Source: Uloborus plumipes (Eukaryota > Arthropoda > Arachnida > Araneae > Uloboridae). Taken from it: DNA of 64,000 nucleotides. The notes beneath the pieces are model-generated. The model ran no database searches. It saw nothing but the letters and a program-made list of their open reading frames with translations, and had not been told where the DNA came from. Below are positions 22,650 through 35,533 of the stretch, one piece after another; positions within the stretch are counted from its first letter, which is position 1, and each line of letters opens with the position of its first letter. Location: the NCBI GenBank assembly GCA_038373865.1, contig JAXGGA010003450.1, forward strand, positions 1 to 64,000. Reading direction: 5' to 3'. The translations under genes were made by a program, and so were the position numbers.

Positions 22650-24986
22650 TTTTGTAAGAATCACTATTGATTCACCTCTATCTAATGCCATTGCATCATT
22701 TTATTTTTCACGTGAACTATTTCTAAAGCAGCACCAAAGCGTTTAAAGCTGAGTAAAAACTTACCTGACTGGAAAATCTTTCAGGAAATCAATAATTATG
22801 CCACAAAACCGCAGTTCAAATTCGCCGAGAAATATACGTATCGAGTAGATGTGATTTTCACTCAAAATGAGCTTCAACAGTAAGTCAACAATGACTTCTG
22901 TAAGTTCAATAAAATTAAAAACATAGTTTTAAAACAATGTATTGTTGCGTGGAATATTTTTTATTTGTTGGTGAACAATGCTTAGTGATACATTTTCAAA
23001 ATGACAGCAAATAGTCTCAACAATGGATCGGCTTTCACTCTATGATATGAAAAAGCCCGTATAAAATAAGGCGGCTGCTAAAATGCGAAAAATCAACAAA
23101 TCGTACTCATTTGTAAAAAGAAAATAAAAACAAAATAAATAAAACTAGCCTACTGTCCGACCTCAAAAAGTTCTATTTTAAAAAGGGGTGACAGCTTGTA
23201 CCATGGCAGCCATTTCTGCTATCAATATTACTTCAATTTCCTAGATCCGAAAATTAAGAGGAATAAATTTAAAAAAAAAAAAAACATCAGCACAGTCCAA
23301 CGCGTAGGGCTCGACCGATGGCAGTTTTTGTCGTTGGTCGAAGCCGATTGTTCTAAGACGGCAGAAGGCAGATTATTTTTCGTTTCAAATGGCTGATGGC
23401 CGATGGAAAAATTGAAAAACAACCACGGAAATGCACGTTTCAAACATCTAAGTTACACAAGAAAGTATTCAGCACATAGTACAAACCTATGGGAAGGCAT
23501 TATTAACCAGCAATGTACTCGTGTGGAGAGGGGGGCGTTTACCGAAATATTCGTTATATTATTGTAAAAGGAATGAAAAATGCATTTGTAATGCACATTG
23601 GTTTCAAAAAAAAAAAAAAAAAAAGGCTGCTTTTTTAATTGAATCTGGCATAAGCAATCTGAACTGCCCCCTTTTGAGCTTGACAAAAATCCAACAACCA
23701 TAACACCTATCAAAAAAAAAAAAAAAGAAGAAGAAGAAGAAAGCACCCCCCCCCCCCCTATCCCCAATTTTTTTTTCAACTACAGCACTGCACAACACAC
23801 TTATCCATGGTCACCTTGGCAGTAATGTAGTTATGTAGCAGTTGAGTTCGATGCTTATTCTTGAAAGTACGTAAAAATAGGAATTAAACTAAAAAACAAA
23901 TCCGTAAAATATTTATTAACAAACCAGCTTGAATATACACAATGAAATTGAACCAAAAATATGAAACCCTATTTGGTAAGGCAAAACAGTTAAAGATTGA
24001 ATCTCGATCTTCCCCGTTTATTACGTTTTGGAGCTCTGGTTTAACGAACAAATGGGGCCCGCACCCAGATATTTGCAAAATTCGGTCTTGACTGCCCAAA
24101 AGTCCTTGGGGAAAATTTCTATGTGCCCATCAGTGGCGGATTTGAAGGGGGCAAGTGGATAAAGGTGTTGTGTGACAATTTTTGAAAAACTTACTTTTAA
24201 CCATGGATGAAGATGAAAGAACTCTCTTCCGAAATTTTTAGGGTATTGAAGTCTTGAAACTGCATTAAATTACACGTTGTAAAAGCGAAATTTTAAGATT
24301 TCTTTGGACTCTTTAAGGGGGGTCATGAGCCTTCTTTGAATTCATGCTTGGCGGATATACGGGCCTCGACTTCCTACCCTAAACCCGCCAATGAGAGGCA
24401 TTTCATTCTTTAATTTCACCACTGGTAAAGAGATTGAAAGTTACGTGCCCCTTCTAGCTCGGTCGGCTTGGGACCTCTTTTCGATTTTTTTTTTGTTCAG
24501 CTGAAAGCTTGGAAATTATTTGTGAAAAACCAAAAACCGAAAATGATTGCACTTTATTTTAAATTTCTTGCTGGGAGGTATACTTACACTTTATTTTAAT
24601 TTTTTTTGCTGGGGAGGAATAATTATACACTTTATTTTAAATTTCTTGAGTGTAGCATTATATTAAAGACTTTTATTTCCTGACTGACTAGAAAAAAAGA
24701 GGGAATGAGAAAAAAGAGAGATACGTAATTTGCTGACTAATAATCTACATGTGTTGAAGATTTTTCATTAAAAAATTTCTATTCAAAATGATTAGGATTT
24801 TTTCACGCATTTTCTAATTGAAATATATCCATTTTCCTAAGACACGTTCTTTTTTCTCTTGAGTAAAGCGCAAGGGCTCCCGACCCTCTTGGGTTGCACC
24901 ACTGCCTGGTGCCATCTAACGAATTATTATTAGCAATAATTATTTATTTAGTTATGTATTTCAAGCTTAAAGTATGTGAATAATTT
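22650..24986. other. Intergenic sequence with repeat debris
   Basis: No gene seen. Homopolymer runs occur at 23607-23625 (A) and 23748-23758 (C), with an (aag)n stretch at 23725-23740. 'Ctattttaaaaaggggtgaca' type sequence near 23172 recurs inverted near 39590. A possible MITE with CAGTGGCGGATTTG at 24131 and 'aaacccgccaatg' at 24381 is seen but lacks a clear target duplication. A hAT-like end 'gggttgcaccactg' sits at about 24891. Confidence 0.4.
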
Positions 24987-25656
24987 AAGGGGTTACAGTA
25001 CCTTTCTAATAAATTTCTTTAATTTCAGCGAAAAAGTTAATTCTTTGAATTCTTTGTTTCTGCACTTGTTTAACAATCAATAATTTATTTTCAACCATTA
25101 AAAATTTTGAACACTTTTTTTTGAAAATTTGAAAAATTTAAGAAAATTTCAATTTTTTAAAAACCCTACGGCTTTTTTGCTTTTGCTCTAATTTCAAAAC
25201 TTCTTCTTTTTGCGAAATGATCACAAGGATTACCTCAAAAAATTTGTGCATTCATTTTCCTATATTTTGATTTGAAACTATTTTGTGACCTTTTATGTAA
25301 AAAATTCTTAGAATTTTTTATTTATAAAACGCTTATTCAATGCACAGTTTTGTTAAATATATTATCCTGAGTGCAAAAAATATTGCTTTAAAGTTACATC
25401 TTTAATAGAAAAATTCCTTAGCATTTCCAGTAACATAGAAACACTAAAAACTGATCACCGAGAAAAAGCGCTTTAAAGTTTTGCTTTTCCATTAGAACTC
25501 ATAGAATGCATGCCCTAAAATCACTCATAACTTTTTAAATAACTTAGCTAGAACAATGCTATTTTTTTCTGAGTGTTTTAAATAACTTTTACTTTTGAAA
25601 TAAGCAATAAAATTTTTTTTGGTCTTTTGGTTATTTTTGAGGTACTGTAACCCCTT
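24987..25656. mobile_element. 670-bp MITE, TIR AAGGGGTTACAGTACCT
   Basis: AAGGGGTTACAGTACCT at 24987-25003 is exactly inverted at 25640-25656. The interior is AT-rich with no open frame. It directly abuts the 25659-30878 inverted-repeat structure. Confidence 0.8.
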
Positions 25657-26625
25657 TAAGAGCCATTATTTTGAAATTCAGACAAGATGTGGCAGTGACC
25701 ATTTTTGATTTTCCTCATTTTTTTATATGTCAAAGTAGGTCATGAGAAATGAACATTCTGAAGTTTGTAGCCCCCCAAAAAAATTTGTTCGCAGGGTAAA
25801 AATTCCCTAAGTTTGATGTTATGCAGCGCTTTTTTGGTAAAACGGCTGAAAGACGCATTTCAGTGCGCTGTAGTTTTTTACAGAAACGCCACCCCATGGT
25901 TATTTTTGTACATTTATTTATTAATTGTACAGTGTGTAGTTATGAGGACCCCATAGTTATTTGGGTTGGGGTGTGTTGCTTTCTTCAGTTCAGGGGCCGC
26001 AAATTATGGTTTTTAGTCCATTTTCCCTCGACTTTGCTTTGCGTTATTTCCCCCTGAAAGCAACCCCCCGAAATTTTTTTAACATATACTGAAAATTTAT
26101 ACTATGAAGAGAATATGTGGTACGAAAATTGTTTAATATTTCCTTGCTTTGAAGAGAAAAAGACTTAGACATTTTTCAAATTTTCAAAATTTGCGGTTTT
26201 TTGATCGCATTTAACTCAAAACAGCAACTCTAGGGAAAAAAAAGCTTTTATGGATTATGGAACCTACAGATGTGTAGAATAACGTAAAAAAGAAAGTTGC
26301 GTGGGGTCTCGTCTCGTTTTCAAGAAAATAATTTTTTTTGTAGCTCATTTTAATGCTTTTTTCTCATAGTAAAATGTGTCCATCAAGTAGGTCAGATCTG
26401 CTGAAACTCTAAGTATATAGTAATGATATATTTAAATTTGTATAGGGAAAGAGAAAAAGACTAAAAACACTTAATTTTGTCTAAATTTTTTATAATTTTT
26501 AGTTTTTTAATTGCAGTTAACTCAAAAAACGTGAAATCCTGAAACTATTATTGAATGCACATATTACTAGCTTTGAAATATTGGAAAAAGTAAATTCGGT
26601 GAGGTATCTTCAGATGTATTCTAGT

Positions 26626-26988
26626 GGGAGGTCACAGTGACCTCCCGAAAAATTTCATGATCGAAAAATTTTGCTGACGATTCGGCAAATTTGGAAACTA
26701 TTGCAACATTGAGATTTTTTAATGATACATTTTTCTCACGTGTGCTTGATCGTATTCTGTAAAAATTTAAGTTCCAGTGCCTATGAGTATCTTATACTTC
26801 TCAACAAGTTGTTCTTAATTTGACAAAGGAATTTCCCAATTTTTCCAAATGATAAAATACGATCAAGCCCACATGTAAAAAATAAATAAATAGAAAATTT
26901 CAATGTTGCAGTATTGTTTCCAAAGTTGCTGAATCTTCAGAAAAACTTTCCGAATATTAAATTTTTCTGGAGGTCACAGTGACCTCCC
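26626..26988. mobile_element. 363-bp MITE with AGGTCACAGTGACCT at both ends
   Basis: Both termini consist of GGGAGGTCACAGTGACC plus TCCC. The 15-bp palindromes lie at 26629-26643 and 26971-26985. Subterminal regions are inverted ('cggcaaatttggaaac' against 'gtttccaaagttgctga'). No coding capacity. A half copy with a mutated palindrome lies at 29820-29907, and related halves form a local palindrome at 27395-27540. Confidence 0.85.
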
Positions 26989-27639
26989 TTGAAAAATACC
27001 TCACAGTATTTACTTTTTCGAATATTTCCAGTCAATGCCAGCTAGTAATATGTAAATTCAATAATTCCCTCAGTAACGATTTATCGTTTTTTGATATAAT
27101 TGCAATAAGAAGCTAAAAGTTCTAAAAATTCAGACACAATTAAGTGCTGTGATTCTTTTTCACTATTACTATACAACTCAAAAATTACTATACACACATA
27201 CATAAATTATTATCATATATTTTAAGTTTTAGCAGATCTGACCTACATACTGGACACATTTTACTACGGGAGAACGTATTAAAATCTGCTACATTTTTTT
27301 TTCTATAAAACTAAGAAGAGAGCCCTGGCCGCTTTATTTTGTACGTCGTTTTACACATATGCAGGTATCATATAATATAAAAAAATAATCATAACATGTA
27401 AAAAATAAATAAATAGAAAAGTTCAATGTTGCAGTATTGTTTCCAACTTTGCCGAATCATACTGCAACATAGAAATTTTCTATTTATTTATTTATTTTTT
27501 ACATGTGGGCTTGATCGTATTTTATCATTCGGAAAAATTGGGAAATTCCTTTGGCAAATTAAGAACATCTTCTTGAGAAGTATAAGATACTCATGAGCAC
27601 TAGAACTTAAATTTTTACAGAATACGTTAAGGGTCATTC

Positions 27640-29800
27640 CACGGTGACTGACGTTACAGTTTGACTCTATTTTTAAATTAAAAATTCAGTACTGACGTGA
27701 AATTAATTTTTGCCCCCTGAATTTGAACTAAAATGTCATTACAGAGCATACTAAAAGTTTTTCATAACTCATTAGGTATGAGGAAATTTTTTTTTCATGA
27801 ATTATGGGGAATCAAACATATGTGACTGATGTTACACAAAAGCGACATCACTAAAATTGACTTTTTTTCAATTTGAAATCCTCTTCAAACTAATAGCGTG
27901 AAACATAAAAAATAAAATTCTCATAAAAATAGAGATTTCAGACTTAATGAAAATACTTTTCTTGATGGAAAAAACTGAAAAACTGATAGCACAGAAAATA
28001 TGTAATAGGTGTGACTGATGTAACAAAGATTTCGTGACTGATGTTACGGTAACAAAACATTGCTACAGTAATAAATAATGTCTCTCTAATTATTAACAAA
28101 GCATAAATTTTGCCCAAAATTGAAGTTAAATTATAAGAAATAAAGAATGCAACAAAATTTTAATTACACAAATTAAGTTTTACTCATTAATTTTTAATAA
28201 ATTGTCCTCTTGAGATAACTACTTCTGGGGAAGGCTAATTTTTTTATTACTATTTCTTTCGAATAATAAATTTCATTTACATTGTTAGGCCATTTACAAA
28301 TATTTTACTGCTCAAAACTTGACATTAACTGACTACTTATATTTTTGAATTGCACTAACTTCAGCTCATAGAATTGACCATCATATTCTACAAGAACCCT
28401 CTCTCCTACTGCAGCCGAAGTTCAGAACACATTTTGATAAATTAGACTTCAAAAAACTGTTTTGAACTTTTGGTGATTCAGAAAATCACTGCCAAAAAAG
28501 TGTTGCTGCTAATTACCTGCTTCAGCTTCTGATTTATTAAAAAATATTACTCAAATATAACTATTAATAATATAGCTCCAAACCCGGTGGTTATAGCTAA
28601 AATATTTTCAAATTTCTTGTAAAGTGTAGTATGTAAAAACTTTTTTGCACGGTACAAAAAAAGATATACATACAATCGATTGTGATTTGGATTTTCTTCA
28701 TTAATATTGAAGTTCTCCGAATCTTTAGGAAAATAATGTGGGCTATTTCAAAAGGTAGTGTAGGCTATTATGAAGCTTTTGTAGTAATTTCACAGGAAAA
28801 TATTGCACTGTAATTTGCTACATCAAAAACGTATGTTTCAATTCCGCAAATTTGCTTGCTCATTTCTATATATTGTTTCACAAATAAATTCATCTGCTTC
28901 TTGGAGTATTGCAGATGTTTTTTCTTCAGAGTTATCATTATTCCAAGCAGTTTTGATTTCTTTCCAGCCTGCTGCAAGTCTCCTAAGATCATATAGGGTC
29001 CAAAATTACTTAACCATGTTCTGTTTTCATTGGCAAACACTTTGATTTAACTGCCATACACGGATAATTAGGAGTACTTGTTTGCCCAGTTTCAATTTAA
29101 AAAGAAAAAAGGGCAGGGGCTATTTAAAACCAGGCTCTTTTGTGCATTTTCTTGTATTTATTTTCCTAATTTATCTTTTTTAAAACTTGATTCTAAACTT
29201 ACTTTGAACTTATCTAGATGATCACTTAAAAAAAAAAATGTTTTATCTTTTTTCTCTGCTCATTTTATCATACACTGTTTTTGATTTACTAATCTTTATA
29301 TTTTCCGTCATTTTAAATGTCTCTCACCTAATATGTTGCCTTTTTGCAGCAGTTAGTGCCATTTGTATAGTTTATTTAAAGCATCTTAGTGAAAACAGAA
29401 ATGTGACTGATGCTACTGTGACTGACGTTACATATTTTAAGCAAGTTTTAAATATATTAATTCAACTACTTTTAAATATTTAAGTGAAGAATATTAAAGA
29501 TATCATCATAAATGAAGAGAATATGACTTGATGTAATCTTGGGTTTAGTTTTGTTTAAGTAAAACAAACTTTTATACTATTTTGTGACTGACGTTACATG
29601 AATGAGAGGACTAATTTATAAAAATTGTTTACAAAATAATTATAACAGTTTGAAGCTTCTTTGTTGGCTTAATCTCTTCATTCATAAACTAAATTTCAAT
29701 AAAAAGTAAAACTGTAGACATACCAGTTAATTTCATAAGTAAAAAAACAGATGAACTTTCAATAGCTCTAATGCAAGAAAACATGCGCACAAAATGGTGT
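27640..29800. other. Interior with seven GTGACTGAYGTTAC motifs
   Basis: The motif occurs at 27644, 27822, 28011, 28034, 29403, 29418 and 29584 (one copy has gtaac and one has gctac), always on the plus strand. Two short open frames overlap on opposite strands at 28768-29045. The minus one contains a basic stretch (LKKKHLQYSKKQMNLFVKQY) that I cannot assign. No host exon is evident. Confidence 0.6.
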
Positions 29801-30878
29801 TATCAAAACTTCAATCAAAAATCTCAATGTTGCAATAGTTTCCAAATTTGTCGAATCGTCAGCAAAATTTTCCGATCATGAAATTTTTCGGGAGGTTACT
29901 GTGACTGCCACTAGAATACATCTGAAGATACCTCACCGAATTTACTTTTTCCAATATTTCAAAGCTAGTAATATGTGCATTCAATAATAGTCTCAGGATT
30001 TCACGTTTTTTGAGTTAATCGCAATTAAAAAACTAAAAATTATAAAAAAATTAGACAAAATTAAGTGTTTTTAGTCTTTTTCTCTTTCCCTATACAAATT
30101 TAAATATATCATTACTATATACTTAGAGTTTCAGCAGATCTGACTTACTTGATGGACACATTTTACTATGAGCAAGAAGAATTAAAATGAGCTACAAAAG
30201 AAATTATTTTCTTGAAAATGAGACGAGACCACACACAACTTTCTTTTTTACGTTATTCTACACATCTGTAGGTTCCATAATCCATAAAAGCTTTTTTTCC
30301 CTAGAGTTGCTGTTTTGAGTTAAATGCGATCAAAAAATCGCAAATTTTGAAAATTTGAAAAATGTCTAAGTCTTTTTCTCTTCAAAGGAATGAGATATTA
30401 AACAATTTTCGCACCACATATTCTGTTCATAGTATAAATTTTCAGTATATGTTAAAAAAATTTCGGGGGGTTGCTTTTAGGGGGAAATAACGCAGCTCAA
30501 AGTCGAGCGAAAATGGTCTAAAAACCATACTTTGCGGCCCCTTAACTAAAGAAAGCAACACACCCCAACCCAAATAACTATGGGGTCCTCATAACTACAC
30601 ACTGTACAATCAATAAATGTAAACATAACCATGGGGTGGCGTTTCTGTAAAAAACTATAGCGCACTGAAATGCGTCTTTCAGCCGTTTTACCAAAAAAGC
30701 GCTGCATAACATCAAACTTTGGGAATTTTTACCGAGCGAACAAAATTTTTTGGGGGGCTACAAACTTCAGAATGTTCATTTCTCATGACCTACTTTGACA
30801 TTTAAAAAAATGAGGAAAATCAAAAATGGTCACTGCCAAAATTTCCCTTTTTTGTTCGATTTTCAAAATAATGGCTCT

Positions 30879-31665
30879 AGTAAACTTAAACCGAATAATA
30901 ATAACTACTTTTACTAAAAAAAAAAAAAAAAAAGAAACGAATTTTTTTTGCGGGGTCGGGGGGAGGGGGATAGGAGGGAAAGAACCTCTGGAAAGACCCC
31001 CTTGAAAACACCTTTGAAAACAATGTTAATAGAGAGTAGGCTTTTTTCTGAAGTTTTTTTTTTTTGAGTAAACACGAGCCGAACACCAACCTTTGAAAAA
31101 ATCTTTCTCGATTTCGGGGGGGGGGGGGGGCCCTTAATACGCCCTTGAGTTTTACTGTCTGTAAATCTTTGTCGCACTACGGTTCAAATTAGCAGCTTGC
31201 AAAGCAAATGACGAGGACTGGTTGTGGACGTATGCGGTAACCAGATCTATCTTTCGTGAATCATCAGCAAGTCGTTCGGAATATTTCACGCTTCTTTTCT
31301 TCTTTCTTCTCAAATCCAGATGCAAACGAAAGGAATGATGGACAGTGCCTGATTACATAAAGAGGATTCGTAAGGTTGTTTCCCTCGAGAATTTTCGGGG
31401 AGCCTGAAAATGACTTAAAAATTCCAATTCAAGTTTTTAAATGCATTTTGGAGATATTACAAATATTAAAACTGGTCCAATGAGTTCTTTGAAAGAAAAA
31501 AAATGTTGAGACACATTTTTTTTTTAATGTGGTGACAAGTTGCTTTTAAAAGTGAGATTTAGTCTAACTTTGTTACAATGTATTTTTATAACATGTAATT
31601 CATTTTGAAAAGTGTTAAATCTGAAACAACTAATCACCCATATTCGTTATGAATAGCAGTCTAAA
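30879..31665. other. Low-complexity intergenic sequence
   Basis: Contains poly-A at about 30917-30933, purine-rich (g)n tracts at 30950-30980 and a 12-base or longer G run near 31120-31130, followed by 'cccttaatacgcccttgag', which resembles a MITE end. No gene seen. Confidence 0.4.
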
Positions 31666-31852
31666 CAGGCGCGGATCCAAAGGGGGGGTCATGACCCCCT
31701 TAACTGACCAAAATATAGCATATAATTGCATTTTTAAGACTTATATTACGAAAAAATTGAAAAAACCCCCCATTTTTCCTTAAAATTGCACTTTGACCCC
31801 CCCCCTTTCCGAAAATGACCCCCTCCTTAAGCAGAAGCTGGATCCGCCCTTG
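31666..31852. mobile_element. 187-bp hAT-like MITE
   Basis: Ends CAGGCGCGGATCCA and TGGATCCGCCCTTG are inverted repeats. Flanking octamers agtctaaa and agtgcaaa are a diverged 8-bp target duplication. G- and C-tracts lie inside each end ('aaagggggggtcatgacccc', 'ccccccccctttcc'). Related to the larger element at 38506-40760. Confidence 0.8.
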
Positions 31853-33576
31853 AGTGCAAACATATGTGATGTGCAAAATGTCTTTGTATCCGGGGGTGGG
31901 TTGATTAGTTTTAACTCAAAATCTGCATGTCTGCTCTTGGAAATACAGTAGAATCTTGTTAAAACGAACTCTAAGGGGGGCTTTTAAAATCAGTTCGCCT
32001 TATTCGAAGAACAATACACTACAAATCATAACGCTTGCTTCGGAAATATAGTTCGTTTTAAGCGCGTTCGAATTAACGAAGTTCGAATAATTGTGGCATT
32101 AGTGAATTTTGTTTCAACCTGAAGAGATTTTTTCCCACTGCGAACAAATTGAGGACCCTGGACTAAGACTGAGCTTCAGTGGCGCAACGAGAAAATATTT
32201 TTAGGGAGGGCACTCTGAAAAAATTACACAAATCTTAAACACTTGAATGTAAAACTATATTTGGTAACGCTTATGGGCACTGCAGTTAGTTCAAAATTGA
32301 AGCTCTAAAAACGCAATTTTGAATGATTTTTAATGTTTTTATGTGTTTGGAGGATTCTCCCTCCTGGAAAAATTGAGAATCTGAAGTCTGCGAAACGAAA
32401 TCTGAAATACTCCGTAATGAAAGGGTGGGGAACAGGGCTTCGAAGCAGTAGCATTTTGAACACTTTTTTGTTTTCAGAACTACTAGAAAAAAAAAGGTGA
32501 AGGAAAGAGTAATGGGTGGAGGCGGGGCATACAATTAGTTAACCAATAATCAGCAGCTGTTAAAAAATTTAAATACCGAGATTTATTTTTGAAAGAAATC
32601 AAGATTTCCCCCCAAAATTTTTTTCACTCATTAAAATCACTTAGTTTTTCCAAGACATGTGTGTTCTTATCTTCTCTTCAATAACAAATAATATTAAAAA
32701 AAGAAAAACAGCAACTCAGCATTCTGGGTGGCACCCCGATAATGCAAACACATTCATAGCTGCCAACTCTCCCAATATTTAAAGCCTTCTCTTAACGGGG
32801 GGTTATGCAGGGGGGGGGGGCTGCATAATGAAATAAATATTTCCCTAATTTTCATCAAAACAACGAACTTCCCCTCAAAAAGGGATTTTTCAGTGATTAG
32901 ATTTTCGGAAAAAAATCATACACGAAAATGAAATTTAAATGACGTCCAAACTTTTTTGAAATATATTTGTTTCATTTTCCTTCTTTTAAAAACTCCCCCC
33001 CCTCCCACTGGAAAAAAAATACAAAACGTTCTCAATTTTCATCTGAATTTTTTGAATTCTAACCAGCATCAAGGAATGTTTATTAGCATTTATAAGACAA
33101 ATGAAACTCAGGCCTCTTATAAAACTTTTTTTTTCAAACCAAAAAGGTGAAATTTTTTTTTAATTCAAAAAGGTAAAATTTGTAATCTCTGTTTCTAAAA
33201 TTTGGGTATTGAGGGATTTCTAAACAGCGAATTTCTGCTTCTATACAGGATTCATTAAAAAAAAAAAAAAATCCTGCTTATACTTTATAAATCCCTTTTA
33301 CACTCAACTTTTGTAGCTACATTTATTCAGGCTGCCTCCCTAATAAGTTTTATCTTTCAATGACGACAGCAAAACACATTTATTTTTGAAACCAATAACA
33401 TAATAAAGCAACTTTTTTGCACTTCAATACTAAATTTAAAGGGGCCATTAAAGGCAATAATGGCCTTAGACTCTTAAGACGGTTTTATAGTTGGTACAAA
33501 AATGCTAAAAGATGCCGAGAGTTGAATTATCTTTTGACTTAGAAATCAACATTTTGAGATGTCTAATCTTTAAAAT
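31853..33576. other. Intergenic sequence with MITE fragments
   Basis: No gene seen. 31947-32090 looks like a pogo/Tigger-type MITE ('acagtagaatcttgttaaaacgaac', 'gttcgaattaacgaagttcg'). 'Cagtggcgcaacgag' at 32177 resembles another hAT-type end and is related to 'cagtgacgcaaac' near 51579. Runs of G occur at 32810-32820. Confidence 0.4.
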
Positions 33577-33580
33577 TTAA

Positions 33581-33876
33581 CCTTTTATGCTTCGACGGGA
33601 CTGATTTCCCACTTATATTAATTTAGTATCATAAATCCTGTATGGCTAAAATCATGCTGAAGCTTTTAAGTACCACTCCTTGTACTTTGCTGAGAGGCCG
33701 ACAGATGGTACATACGTCATAGGGGCCCTAAGGCATAAGGGGATTTAGACCCTACTGATTTGATCAAAATTTTTATACTCGGTATATATGTTGCTTGATG
33801 TATTTTTAACTAAAAAAATCAAAAAAAAAATATATATATAAAAATTCATTGTTGAATTAATTTGGGACATAAAAGG
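33581..33876. mobile_element. 296-bp piggyBac-like MITE
   Basis: CCTTTTATG at the left and CATAAAAGG at the right, each bounded by TTAA (33577-33580 and 33877-33880). No open frame. Confidence 0.75.
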
Positions 33877-34086
33877 TTAAGTCATGCAGATTAAAGTGAA
33901 GATGTTTTTATGCTGAAATAACTTATTCGCAACAAAAAACAATTTATTTACAAAGGATATTTACAAATATGTACAGAAGAAAATATTATTGAACACAGTC
34001 CATGACCAGGAGAATGGAGTGAGACTCTTTCCAATGTTGTTAGTTGTATGATACAAATTTTGTTTTTACAAAATATTCTTCTAGTA

Positions 34087-35277
34087 CAGTGTTTCCCAAT
34101 CTTTTTGAGCTCATCGCCCCCCTCAAGAGGCTGACTGACACGTGACACCTATTGCCCCCTCCCCCTCCCAGCTTCATCTAAAAAACAATTAAGTTGGTGC
34201 AAATGAACTATAACTACCTAACTTTAGTTTGAAGTAAAATGTACTCAATAAAGCAATCACAACCAATCACTTTTAAACTAAAAAAAATATTAATAAATAA
34301 AGAAAATACATTTTTTTTTCTTTCACAAAGCGAACTGATATAATCATTTGAAGGGAAACATTTAACTAAGATCATCAACGTACCTTTCAAAAAACAGAAG
34401 TACATTTTTCAAGAAATTATTTTCTTTTCTACATTGGAATCTGGGCAATTAAAATCATTGAAACTAAAAATTTGAAGGAAAATAAATTAAAAATCTGAAA
34501 ATTCATAAAATTGACAATGAATGACAAAATACTTCCTAAAGTTCATCCGAGGTACAAGAAGGAAACCCCTTGAGCTTTAATTTCTTTCTTTCTTAACTTG
34601 TGACTAATTGTCTAAACTCTGAACAAATGGTTTCGTACATAGTTTACATTTTCGATTTTCTCTACCCTTTTATTACTACTGTTTTCTCTTCTAAATACCC
34701 ATCGCCCCTTAAGAATTGACCACCCAATTGAGGAGTTAAATCGCCCCCAGGTTGGGAACAGGGACGTAACTAGGCCATTTTTGAACAGGGGCAAGACTTC
34801 GCTTCGGCACCCCCCCCCTTCCCATTAAAATAAAATAAAATATTGGTCGAAAAAAATGATAACGCCAACGTCTGGACCGTCATAAACGGGTATATTTAAT
34901 GTATGGTTGCATTGAAAATGAATAAAAAGCACAACTAAATACATACAACACTTTCTCAAAGCCAAAGGGACAAGTGAAACACTTTTACTGGTCACTCTCT
35001 AAAAAAATATATATTCATGCCATTTACTGCACCCTCCTCACTTTCTCTCCGTCGATATTTCCCACGCCTTTTCCACATTCTTTAACTTTCTGCCTGTGCC
35101 TGCATTGAACTTATTTCTTTGTAGGGAGAGCTGTTTTTTAAAAATTTGTCTTTTTTCTTAAAAATAATGAAAAGAAAATGATGCAGTTACTTAGCCAGTT
35201 CAGCGCCCCTAAAATCTGGCGCCGGGCACGAGCCCCGTCTGCCCCCCTCTAGTTACGTCCCTGGTTGGGAACCACTG
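34087..35277. mobile_element. hAT element carrying a nested hAT
   Basis: Begins CAGTGTTTCCCAATC and ends GGTTGGGAACCACTG. Flanking octamers ttctagta (34079-34086) and ttctagca (35278-35285) match at 7 of 8 positions. The element is interrupted at 34759-35263 by a second hAT. Short sequences 'atcgcccccc' and 'atcgccccc' lie near both ends. No transposase was recognised, so it is non-autonomous. Confidence 0.85.
34759..35263. mobile_element. 505-bp hAT MITE inside another hAT
   Basis: CAGGGACGTAACTAG and CTAGTTACGTCCCTG are perfect 15-bp terminal inverted repeats. A perfect 8-bp target duplication GTTGGGAA lies at 34751-34758 and 35264-35271, and it is itself part of the terminal repeat of the resident hAT. 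Confidence 0.93.
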
Positions 35278-35374
35278 TTCTAGCATTAAGGAATCTAAAA
35301 CGTGCTCATTTCAGGATGCTGCTAATCGCTGCAATACACTCTTCCAATAAAAGATGCCATGAAAAATTTACAGG

Positions 35375-35533
35375 TACTGTCGTCCCCACTTAATCGGGTA
35401 AAGGATAAACGAATTCCCCACTTATAGGAATAAAACATCCCGGAACCCATGCCACAGACACAATGTTAAAGATCCCCGCTTAATCAAATATTTTTTAGAA
35501 CCAAAAGTATTCGTTTAAGCGGGACCGACAGTA
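35375..35533. mobile_element. Short pogo-like MITE
   Basis: TACTGTCGTCCCCACTTAATC at the left is nearly inverted at the right (gtttaagcgggaccgacagta), with TA ends. A second copy lies at 58096-58254 and a partial one near 20085. Confidence 0.75.

Larger units (their letters stand above)
25659..30878. mobile_element. 5.2-kb composite with ~1-kb inverted arms
   Basis: The left arm (25659 to about 26720) and right arm (about 29818 to 30878) are reverse complements with modest divergence. Examples are 'agagccattattttgaaa' at the left edge and its complement at the right edge, 'gtttgtagccccccaaaa', and 'gatctgac(c/t)tac(t/a)tgatggacac'. A third, truncated inverted copy of the arm lies at about 26989-27390. 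A 363-bp MITE sits at the palindrome centre on the left, and half of it also terminates the right arm. The interior 27640-29800 has a recurring GTGACTGAYGTTAC motif and only short open frames. The structure is most simply a foldback element invaded by a MITE and then duplicated or split. Confidence 0.85.

Noticed and set aside
24131..24393. MITE with CAGTGGCGG and CCGCCAATG ends
   Set aside because: The flanking octamers do not match and the inverted match is short, so it was left as a note and not a feature.
28768..29045. Overlapping 80- and 90-aa frames on opposite strands, possibly a small gene
   Set aside because: No recognisable domain, no splice or regulatory support, and they lie inside a mobile-element composite. 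Kept only as a note.
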